A model generated the notes under the pieces. The model was not told where the DNA came from. It made no database searches and saw only the letters and a program-made list of their open reading frames with translations. From positions 1 through 64,000 of the forward strand of contig NZ_JAGINP010000034.1 of assembly GCF_017876155.1 (NCBI RefSeq): a stretch of 64,000 nt of DNA, written 5' to 3'. The DNA is from Azospirillum rugosum (lineage in GTDB: Bacteria > Pseudomonadota > Alphaproteobacteria > Azospirillales > Azospirillaceae). The position numbers and the translations under genes were made by a program. Positions 56,433 through 64,000 of this stretch are shown here, one piece after another; position 1 is the stretch's first letter, and each line of letters begins with the position of its first letter.

Positions 56433-57236
56433 ATGTGTCCAGTGAGCGTTCTTTCCGAGGGCCGTCCGCCTGTTCGGCTGTCGGTCGTGGTGCCGGTCTT
56501 CAACGAAGCCGACAACGTCCTCCCCCTGCTTGAGGAAATCGAGCGGGCCCTGACGCCGGTCGGCGCCTTCGAAGTGGTCTATGTGGACGACGGATCCAGC
56601 GACGACACGCTGGCGCGGCTGGCGCCCGTGGTCGCGGCCGGCCGCCTGCGCCTCGTCCGGCATCTGAACCGTTCGGGCCAGAGCGCGGCGGTGCGCACCG
56701 GCGTGAAGGCGGCGCGCGGCGAGTGGATCGCGACGCTCGACGGCGACGGGCAGAACGACCCGGCGGACATTCCCAACCTGTTCGCGCTGGTCGCCAAGGG
56801 CGGGCCGGACGCGCCGGTGCTGGTCGGCGGCCTGCGCAAGAAGCGCAAGGACACGCTGTCGAAGCGTCTGGCCTCCAAATTCGCCAACGCGGTGCGCCAG
56901 TCCTTCCTGCAGGACGGCTGCACGGACAGCGGCTGCGGCCTGAAGCTGTTCCGCCGCGACGCCTTCCTCGACCTTCCCTTCTTCGGGGCGATGCACCGCT
57001 TCCTGCCGGCGCTGTTTCGCGCGCACGGCCATCCGGTCGCCTATGTCCCGGTCAACCACCGCCCGCGTGAGCGAGGCGTTTCCAAGTACAACAACTGGCG
57101 CCGAGGCCTGATCGGCGTGGTCGACCTGCTCGGCGTCTATTGGCTGAAGCGGCGCACCGCGCTGTCGGCGTCCGTGGAAACGGCCGCCGCGCCGGCTGAC
57201 CGAAAGGCTGAACCCGCCGTGGCGGGCGAACCGTGA
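56433..57236 (+). CDS. glycosyltransferase family 2 (ArnC/dolichyl-phosphate mannosyltransferase-like)
   Basis: A 267-residue GT2 protein. Motifs are LSVVVPVFNEADNVLPLLEE (about 16-35), VVYVDDGSSDDTL, the catalytic WIATLDGDGQNDP, and DSGCGLKLFRRDAF. It lacks the two C-terminal membrane helices of ArnC, so it is shorter than the E. coli protein. It probably charges undecaprenyl phosphate with a sugar that the downstream ArnT-type enzyme transfers. Its stop overlaps the next GTG. Three copies of TGGCGAATGG lie just upstream and make the exact start uncertain (ATG 56433 or GTG 56442). Confidence 0.85.
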   Translation: MCPVSVLSEGRPPVRLSVVVPVFNEADNVLPLLEEIERALTPVGAFEVVYVDDGSSDDTLARLAPVVAAGRLRLVRHLNRSGQSAAVRTGVKAARGEWIATLDGDGQNDPADIPNLFALVAKGGPDAPVLVGGLRKKRKDTLSKRLASKFANAVRQSFLQDGCTDSGCGLKLFRRDAFLDLPFFGAMHRFLPALFRAHGHPVAYVPVNHRPRERGVSKYNNWRRGLIGVVDLLGVYWLKRRTALSASVETAAAPADRKAEPAVAGEP

Positions 57237-58933
57237 GCGAAGCGGTGATCGACGCGGCCGCGGCGGCACCCCCCGTGGTCCGCCGGCGAGGATTGCCGCT
57301 TTTCGCCTATGCCCTGCTGGTGGTGGTCAGCGTCCTGCTGTTCCTGCCGGGCTTCTTCGATCTGCCGCCCTTCGACCGTGATGAGGCGCGCTTCGCCCAG
57401 GCGTCCTACCAGATGCTGGAGAGCGGCGATTTCGTCGACATCCGCTTCCAGGACGAGGCGCGGCACAAGAAGCCCGTCGGCATCTATTGGCTGCAGACGG
57501 CGGCCACCGCCCTGGTCGACGGCGCCCTGGGCGACGCATCGAAGGACATCTGGACCTACCGCATTCCGTCCTTCCTCGGGGCGGTGGCCGCCGTGCTGGC
57601 GACGGCCTGGACCGGGACGCGCCTGTTCGGCGGGACGGTGGGCTTCCTGGCCGGCCTGATGATGGCCTCCTGCGTCGTGCTGGGGGTCGAGGCCCGGATG
57701 GCCAAGACCGACGCCGTGCTGCTCGCCACCGTGGTGGTCGGGCAGGCGGCGCTCGCCAGCCTTTACCTGAACCGCCACGCGGAGCGGTCCGGCTGGGGCG
57801 CGCCGCTCGCCTTCTGGATTTCGGCGGGAATCGGCATCCTGATCAAGGGGCCGATCGTCCTGCTGGTGTCCGGGACGACGGTGCTGGTGCTCGCGGCGGT
57901 CGACCGCAGGGCCGGCTGGCTGAAGCGGCTGCGACCGCTGGCCGGGCTCGCCATCGTCGTCGCCATCGCCGCGCCGTGGCTGGTCGCCATCGCCATCAAA
58001 ACCAAGGGGGCCTTCTTCGCCGAGTCCGTCGGGCACGACATGATGGGCAAGGTGGTCGGCGGCCAAGAAAGCAAGGGCCTGCCGCCCGGCTATTACCTGG
58101 GCACCTTCTGGGTGACCTTCGCGCCCTGGTCCTTCCTGGCTCTGCTCGCCGTTCCCTGGGCCTGGATCAACCGCCGCAGCGACGCGGTCAAATTCTGCAT
58201 CGCCTGGGTCGTGCCGAGTTGGCTGGTGTTCGAGGCGGTGCCCACGAAGCTGCTGCACTACACGCTTCCGGTCTTTCCGGCGATCGCCATCCTGACCGCC
58301 TGCGCGGCACAGGACAATTTCGCGCGAACGGCCACGGCGCGCAGGCGGGTGCTGCTGGTGGCAGCCTCGGCCCTGGGTGTCGTCGGCTTCGGCGCGCTTG
58401 CCGCGGCGGTGGCGGTTATTCCTTACCTCGTGGACGGGCGCATCAACCCGGCCGCCGTTGCCATGCTGCCGGTCGTCCTGGTGCTGTACGCGCTGACCAT
58501 CCGCCTGTTCGTGCAGCGGCGGGAGAAGGCCGGCTTCGGCGCCGGGCTCGCCGCGGCCCTGGTGCTGTACGCCTGCGCGTACGGCGCGGTGCTCCCGGCG
58601 ATCGACGGGGTCTGGATCAGCCGGCAGGCGGAGCGGGCGGTGGCCGCGGCGCGGCCGTGCCCGACGACCACGGTCGCCTCGGCCGGCTATTCGGAGCCGA
58701 GCCTCGTCTTCCTGCTCGGCACCGACACGCGGCTGACCCACGGCGCTGGGGCTGCGGAAGCGCTCGCGTCGGATCCCGCCTGCGCGCTCGCCCTGGTGGA
58801 CAGCCGGGAGGACGCGGACTTCCGGTCCGCGTTGAAGGGCACGGCGCCGGTGGAGCTGAACCGGTTGTCCGGCTTCAACTACAACACCGGCAAGCGCGTC
58901 ACGCTGACCTTGTACGGCGCCGCGAAACCCTGA
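57233..58933 (+). CDS. ArnT-like glycosyltransferase (GT39/GT83, lipid-linked sugar donor)
   Basis: A 566-residue inner-membrane transferase with about twelve hydrophobic segments. The first periplasmic loop carries DRDEARFAQASYQMLESGDF and RHKKPVGIYWLQ, the signature of ArnT and related PMT-family enzymes that move a sugar from undecaprenyl phosphate to lipid A or another acceptor. A periplasmic C-terminal domain follows (about 460-566). The GTG start overlaps the GT2 stop (GTGA), making a two-gene unit. Whether the sugar is aminoarabinose, galacturonate or another cannot be told, and no other arn genes are present. Confidence 0.88.
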   Translation: MSEAVIDAAAAAPPVVRRRGLPLFAYALLVVVSVLLFLPGFFDLPPFDRDEARFAQASYQMLESGDFVDIRFQDEARHKKPVGIYWLQTAATALVDGALGDASKDIWTYRIPSFLGAVAAVLATAWTGTRLFGGTVGFLAGLMMASCVVLGVEARMAKTDAVLLATVVVGQAALASLYLNRHAERSGWGAPLAFWISAGIGILIKGPIVLLVSGTTVLVLAAVDRRAGWLKRLRPLAGLAIVVAIAAPWLVAIAIKTKGAFFAESVGHDMMGKVVGGQESKGLPPGYYLGTFWVTFAPWSFLALLAVPWAWINRRSDAVKFCIAWVVPSWLVFEAVPTKLLHYTLPVFPAIAILTACAAQDNFARTATARRRVLLVAASALGVVGFGALAAAVAVIPYLVDGRINPAAVAMLPVVLVLYALTIRLFVQRREKAGFGAGLAAALVLYACAYGAVLPAIDGVWISRQAERAVAAARPCPTTTVASAGYSEPSLVFLLGTDTRLTHGAGAAEALASDPACALALVDSREDADFRSALKGTAPVELNRLSGFNYNTGKRVTLTLYGAAKP

Positions 58934-59110
58934 TCCCGCTGGCAAGCCGGACGCGCATGCACCGATGCGCCCCGGCGGTGCCTGTCCGCGTCGTCCGGGG
59001 AAGCATGCGAGGGGCCCCCGCCTGGGTACTCCGCATCCCCGCTGGACGCCCGACCGTCGTTGGGGCGGAATCCGAACTCCGCTCTCAAACGGATGGAAGG
59101 CCGCCCCGTC

Positions 59111-59509
59111 ATGCTCCGAACGATGACTTTCGCGACCCTTACGGTGCTCGCGCTTGCCGCGCCGGCGCACGCACAGAAGCAGGAATACCCCGCGTGGGTG
59201 TTCGATGAAATGGTGCCGACCGGCCCGTACATGCGCCACATGGACGAAGCGCAGCCGATTCCGGGCGCCCGCCCGTCGCACTGGGGCTCCATGGGCAAGA
59301 ACGGCGAGTTCCGCGCCGGTATGCCGCAATATGGCACGGACAACCGCCAGAAAACCCCCAGCTACGCCCGCACCCAGTCGCTGACGCCGCCGGTCCGCGA
59401 CGGGCGTGCCGCGGCCCGGACCGGTGGTGAACTGACGAATTCCGTGCCGCGCGAGGTGACGGTCAATCCGGATTTGACGATCCAGCGCAGCAAGGCCTTC
59501 GGCGACTAA
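59111..59509 (+). CDS. secreted hypothetical protein, 132 residues
   Basis: A signal peptide (MLRTMTFATLTVLALAAPAH, cleavage after AHA) precedes a polar mature part of about 110 residues with no cysteines, rich in Pro, Arg and aromatic residues (YPAWVFDEMVPTGPYMRHMD). No domain is recognised. GGAAGG lies about 10 bases before ATG 59111. It is convergent with the fructokinase gene, with one base between their stops. Confidence 0.7.
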   Translation: MLRTMTFATLTVLALAAPAHAQKQEYPAWVFDEMVPTGPYMRHMDEAQPIPGARPSHWGSMGKNGEFRAGMPQYGTDNRQKTPSYARTQSLTPPVRDGRAAARTGGELTNSVPREVTVNPDLTIQRSKAFGD

Positions 59510-59510
59510 G

Positions 59511-60425
59511 TTACGGCCGCTCGTCCGGGCGCCACAGCCACGCCGCACCGCGCACGCCGCTGGAATCGCCGTGCGCGGCGCGGCGGATCGGCGTGTCGAT
59601 GCGGTCGGAAAAGGCCCAGCGCTCGACGATCGGGGGCAGGGCGTCGTACAGGAATTCCAGGTTCGACAGCCCACCGCCCAGCACGATCACGTCGGGGTCG
59701 ATGACGTTGACGATGCTGGCGAGCCCCCGGCCGAGCCGGTCCGCGAAACGGTCGAGCGTCGCGCGGCACGCCGCGTCGCCCGTCCGGGCGCGGGAGGCGA
59801 TCTCCTCCACAGGCAGGGTCGCTCCGGTCACGCGCTGGTGGTCGGCGGACACCGCCGGGCCGGACACGAAGCACTCCAGGCAGCCGTGCTTGCCGCAATA
59901 GCAGGCGGGGCCCGGCCGCTCCTCGTCGGTGGGCCAGGGCAGGGGATTGTGCCCCCATTCGCCGCCGACGGCATTCCGGCCCGAGAGCACGCGGCCGTGC
60001 ACCACGATCCCCGCGCCGCAACCGGTGCCGAGGATGGCGGCGAACACGACGCCGCAGCCGGCGCCCGCACCGTCGGCCGCCTCCGACACCGCGAGGCAAT
60101 TCGCGTCGTTCTCCACGCGCACCGGGCGGCCCAGCGCGTCGGCCAGGTCGCGGTCGAAGGGCTTGCCGATCAGCCAGGTGGAATTCGCATTCTTCACCAG
60201 CCCGGTGGCCGGCGACACGATTCCGGGTATGCCGACGCCAACCGTCGCCCGTTCGCCGCCGAACTCCTCCTCCAATCGGCGAACGAGATCCGCGATGGTG
60301 CGTACCGTGCCGGCATAGTCCTCGCGCGGGGTGGGAACGCGCCGGCGGGCGCGCTGGTTTCCATCCTGGTCGAGCACGATTCCCTCGGTCTTCGTGCCGC
60401 CAAGGTCGATGCCGATGCGGATCAT
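59511..60425 (-). CDS. mak: fructokinase, ROK family (Mak-like)
   Basis: A 304-residue sugar kinase of the ROK family, most like E. coli Mak (manno(fructo)kinase). The phosphate loop IGIDLGGTKTEG (4-15), VGVGIPGIVSPATGLVKNAN, the catalytic ENDANCLAVSEA, ILGTGCGAGIV, the zinc site CYCGKHGCLECF and the end HGDSSGVRGAAWLW all match. It phosphorylates fructose, perhaps mannose, to the 6-phosphate. ATG 60425 removes a spurious upstream extension. No sugar transporter is adjacent. Confidence 0.92.
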   Translation of the reverse strand: MIRIGIDLGGTKTEGIVLDQDGNQRARRRVPTPREDYAGTVRTIADLVRRLEEEFGGERATVGVGIPGIVSPATGLVKNANSTWLIGKPFDRDLADALGRPVRVENDANCLAVSEAADGAGAGCGVVFAAILGTGCGAGIVVHGRVLSGRNAVGGEWGHNPLPWPTDEERPGPACYCGKHGCLECFVSGPAVSADHQRVTGATLPVEEIASRARTGDAACRATLDRFADRLGRGLASIVNVIDPDVIVLGGGLSNLEFLYDALPPIVERWAFSDRIDTPIRRAAHGDSSGVRGAAWLWRPDERP

Positions 60426-60664
60426 GGGCGTGTCCCAGCCTTCGATTCGACGGCGCGGCCGTCTCCGGCGGGAATCCATAGCCGGAAAGGATCGTGCGCT
60501 TCAATCGGCGGCGCCGTGCAAGGGGAGGGCGGTGGTTGAGACAAATCGAACAGCGCCGCCCGATATGGGTTGACCGCCCTTTCGGATTGAGTAGAACCAG
60601 CGGAGGAATGGGCGGGATTCACCAGTTTCCGCCCGACAACATGGCCATCGGAGCCGGACCAACG

Positions 60665-61432
60665 ATGATTCGCCAGCGCGCCGCTCTTCGCTTCCCGTCC
60701 CTGACCTTGAGCCGTGCCGTCGCCGCCGGCCTCGCCGTGCTGATCGCCGGCGCTGCCATGCCCGCCGCCGCCAAGGAAGCGGCCAAGCCGGCCGCGGCGA
60801 AGGCCACCTCGAAGTCCACCGCCAAGGCATCCTCCGCCAAGTCGACCGCGGGCAAGTCGTCCGCCTGCTACAGCGAGGCCGAACACGCGGCCGAGCAGCT
60901 GATCCGCATGCACACGGAGATGATGGTGGTCGGCCTGACCTGCCAGCAGGTCATGCCGGACAAGAAGCCGTTCAACCTGTACCAGGATTTCACGATCAAG
61001 AACCGCTCGCTGGTGTCCAATTCGGAAGCGGCGTTGATCGACCATTTCCGCAAGCACAGCTCCGGCAACCCGACCCGCCAATTCGACATGTACCGCACCG
61101 AGCTGGCCAACGAGATCAGCCGCCGCGCGGCCGTGATCGGGACGGGCGGTTATTGCGCCAATTTCGTGGACCGTTCGAAGACCGCGATGGAGCTGACTCC
61201 GGACGATCTGCGCGTCCTGACCGCGGATGAAAAAAACGCCGGGCTGATGCAATTGTCGGCAAAGCCGCTGTGCGGCGTCCAGGTCGTCAGCAATCCCGAC
61301 GCCCCCATCGAGACCGCCCAGGCCCCGACCACCCGGACGGCCAAGCCGAAGTCGACCGGAAAGACTACGGCGAAGGCGCCGGGCAAGCCGAAAGTTGCGG
61401 ACAAGGCCCAGGTGGTGTCCGCGAAGCGCTGA
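60665..61432 (+). CDS. secreted hypothetical protein with Lys/Ala-rich ends
   Basis: A 255-residue exported protein. The signal peptide (about 1-36, ending MPAAAKEA) is followed by an Ala/Lys/Ser-rich linker, a central conserved-looking domain (about 65-205) with four Cys in pairs (SACYSEAEHAAEQLI, VVGLTCQQVMP, TGGYCANFVDRS, SAKPLCGVQVVS), and a Lys/Ala/Thr-rich tail. The four cysteines suggest two disulfides in the periplasm. I do not recognise the family. A strong terminator follows. Confidence 0.75.
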   Translation: MIRQRAALRFPSLTLSRAVAAGLAVLIAGAAMPAAAKEAAKPAAAKATSKSTAKASSAKSTAGKSSACYSEAEHAAEQLIRMHTEMMVVGLTCQQVMPDKKPFNLYQDFTIKNRSLVSNSEAALIDHFRKHSSGNPTRQFDMYRTELANEISRRAAVIGTGGYCANFVDRSKTAMELTPDDLRVLTADEKNAGLMQLSAKPLCGVQVVSNPDAPIETAQAPTTRTAKPKSTGKTTAKAPGKPKVADKAQVVSAKR

Positions 61433-61467
61433 GCGGTTCGTCCGACAGCGGTTGGCATGGCCGTTGC

Positions 61468-61502
61468 AAAGCCCTTCCCGTCACATCGGGGAGGGCTTTT
61501 TT
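61468..61502 (+). terminator. Rho-independent terminator
   Basis: AAAGCCCTTCCC (61468-61479) pairs with GGGGAGGGCTTT, with one G-T pair, around a short loop, followed by six Ts. It ends the transcript of the secreted protein gene. Confidence 0.85.
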
Positions 61503-61569
61503 CATGCCTTGGGACTTTCGTCATGGTTGATTGCAAGTGCAAATTTCTCAAAACAGGCTTGAATCGATA

Positions 61570-61795
61570 TTGCAAATTCGCTGAAAATTGGTATTACCGC
61601 AGATAGAGTGAGGGTTTGCCCTCTTGCCCTGTCCAAACAGGGTGGGCTAACGTTCCGGCTAGACAACAATCTTGGCCCCGCGCCTAGTCGCACGGGTAAG
61701 CCAGTTCGGGGAGTGGCTGTTCACGTGACCGGTGTACTGAGCGTGCCCGTCTCGCACGCCCGTGCCTTTGCATCGCGCTAAGGCGAGGTGAGACG
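61570..61795 (+). promoter_or_regulatory. livH promoter and structured leader
   Basis: A candidate promoter TTGCAA (61570-61575), 16-base spacer, TATTAC (61592-61597) precedes a leader of about 190 bases. The leader contains two hairpins: CCCTGT/ACAGGG (61627-61642) and GCGTGC/GCACGC (61741-61759). The upstream sequence is AT-rich with repeated TTGCAA words. An attenuator or a protein-binding leader is possible. Confidence 0.4.
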
Positions 61796-62701
<906 letters not shown>

Positions 62702-62702
62702 G

Positions 62703-64000
62703 ATGACCGCGCTCTCCGTGTCTTCCCCGCGGTCCATCGCCTGGCCCGCGATCCTCAAGGAGGCGGCCATCACCGCCTTCGTCGCGCTGCTCCTTACCGT
62801 GCCGCTGGTCGGTCTGCGCACCGTCGACCGTCCCACCGGCCTCGGGCTGGAGACGCGCTGGGCCGAGGTCGCCGCCGCCGTCGGGCTGGTCTTCCTCGGC
62901 CGCCTCGGCCTCTGCCTGATCCGCGACGGGCAGCCGACGGTGGTGCTGGTGCTCGCCGCCGCCGCCACGGCCGCCGGCTTCCTCATCCAGATGCCGACCG
63001 AGGCGCTGCGCGTCATCCTGATCGCCGGCGGCGCCATCATCGCCATCCGCGCCGCCATCGCCATCCGCACCGGCCGCTCCAAGCTGAGCCAGGCGGAGCG
63101 CGACCAGCGCATGGACCGCATCGCCGCCAAGGTGCAGCACGCCTCGCGCTGGCTGGGGCCGATCGCCGTCGTCGTGGCGCTCGCCTTCCCGATGACGCCG
63201 CTGGCCGACCGCCAGCTGCTCGATATCGGCATCCTGCTGCTCACCTACATCATGCTCGGCTGGGGCCTGAACATCGTCGTCGGCCTCGCCGGCCTGCTCG
63301 ACCTCGGCTATGTCGCCTTCTACGCGGTCGGCGCCTATTCCTACGCGCTGCTCGCCCATTATTTCGGCCTCAGCTTCTGGGTCTGCCTGCCGCTGGCCGG
63401 CCTGCTGGCCGCCGGCTCCGGCGTGCTGCTGGGCTTCCCGGTGCTGCGCCTGCGCGGCGACTATTTCGCCATCGTCACGCTCGGCTTCGGCGAGATCATC
63501 CGCATCATCCTGGTCAACTGGTACCAGTTCACCGGCGGCCCCAACGGCATCTCCGGCATCCCGCGCCCGAGCTTCTTCGGCGTCGCCGACTTCGTGCGCA
63601 GCCCGCCGGAGGGCACGCTGGCCTTTCACGAGATGTTCGGGCTGGAGTTCAGCCCGCTGCACCGCATCGTCTTCCTCTACTACTTGATCCTGGTGCTGGC
63701 GCTGGTGGTGAACGTCTTCACCCTGCGCATCCGGAAGCTGCCGCTCGGCCGCGCCTGGGAGGCGCTGCGCGAGGACGACATCGCCTGCGCGTCCCTGGGC
63801 ATCAACCGCACCAACATGAAGCTGGCCGCCTTCGCCATCGCGGCGATGTTCGGCGGCTTCGCCGGCTCCTTCTTCGCCACCCGCCAGGGCTTCATCAGCC
63901 CGGAGAGCTTCACCTTCATCGAATCGGCGATCATCCTCGCCATCGTGGTGCTGGGCGGCATGGGCAGCCAGATCGGCGTGGTGGTGGCGACCCTGCTCGT
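62703..64000 (+). CDS. livM: branched-chain amino acid ABC transporter permease LivM (3' end outside window)
   Basis: An open frame of 432 codons from ATG 62703 to the right edge, with no stop. A long N-terminal extension with three helices (about 15-125) precedes the conserved LivM core: YIMLGWGLNIVVGLAGLLDL, GYVAFYAVGAYSYALLAHYF, GDYFAIVTLGFGEIIRIILV and, near the edge, AMFGGFAGSFFATRQGFISP. E. coli LivM has the same long form. It is coupled to livH (TAAGATG). Confidence 0.94.
   Translation, partial: MTALSVSSPRSIAWPAILKEAAITAFVALLLTVPLVGLRTVDRPTGLGLETRWAEVAAAVGLVFLGRLGLCLIRDGQPTVVLVLAAAATAAGFLIQMPTEALRVILIAGGAIIAIRAAIAIRTGRSKLSQAERDQRMDRIAAKVQHASRWLGPIAVVVALAFPMTPLADRQLLDIGILLLTYIMLGWGLNIVVGLAGLLDLGYVAFYAVGAYSYALLAHYFGLSFWVCLPLAGLLAAGSGVLLGFPVLRLRGDYFAIVTLGFGEIIRIILVNWYQFTGGPNGISGIPRPSFFGVADFVRSPPEGTLAFHEMFGLEFSPLHRIVFLYYLILVLALVVNVFTLRIRKLPLGRAWEALREDDIACASLGINRTNMKLAAFAIAAMFGGFAGSFFATRQGFISPESFTFIESAIILAIVVLGGMGSQIGVVVATLL

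Overview
The window is GC-rich DNA with dense operons, no tRNA or rRNA gene, no insertion sequence and no CRISPR array that I could see. The gene set points to an alphaproteobacterium, most likely a Rhodospirillales member such as Azospirillum. This rests on a MatR/MatB/malonyl-CoA decarboxylase unit with a TRAP transporter, a urease cluster with a His-rich UreE, a TyrR-type regulator beside dadA, a DUF2892 protein with the ESFPASDPPS tail, and GGAAC-N16/17-NGTT promoters of the alphaproteobacterial EcfG stress sigma factor. The genus is inference, not proof.

1-20 kb, central carbon and amino-acid metabolism. Pyruvate kinase, a Nudix hydrolase and a shortened pyruvate phosphate dikinase-like protein come first. 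A CBS-domain gene and a TauE-type exporter diverge around two perfect GntR-type operators. Next are a lactate permease, a malonate unit (TRAP P-Q-M, malonyl-CoA synthetase, malonyl-CoA decarboxylase, divergent GntR regulator), a gamma carbonic anhydrase-like protein, and a TyrR homologue divergent from dadA with three TyrR boxes between them. Endonuclease V and a PfpI/YhbO stress protein close the region.

20-34 kb, regulation and nitrogen salvage. Two divergent NarL/FixJ-type regulators are present, one of which lacks the phospho-acceptor aspartate. xdhA-xdhB (purine oxidation) overlap the start of a urease cluster in the order ureD - two unknown genes - ureA-ureB-ureC - glutamate racemase - ureE-ureF-ureG. 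A palindromic repeat sits in frame in the 5' end of ureF.

33-38 kb, stress and housekeeping. A PRC-barrel/DUF2892 pair, fabI, a bacteriohemerythrin, an N-formylglutamate amidohydrolase, a zinc-type ArsR repressor and a DUF3299 protein.

38-48 kb, a surface polysaccharide locus. A Wzy/O-antigen-ligase-like membrane protein, a GT4 transferase, a Wzz-like protein, two GT2 transferases, an XRE regulator and a 970-residue outer-membrane export protein with about seven SLBB-like segments.

48-64 kb, mixed. A SprA-type protein, N-carbamoylputrescine amidase, MarR, a long pentapeptide-repeat protein, PhoU, an HHE protein, ChaB, an Ala/Pro-rich HTH protein, HtrA, a GT2/ArnT lipid-modification pair, a fructokinase, two secreted proteins of unknown function, and livH-livM, the latter running off the right edge.
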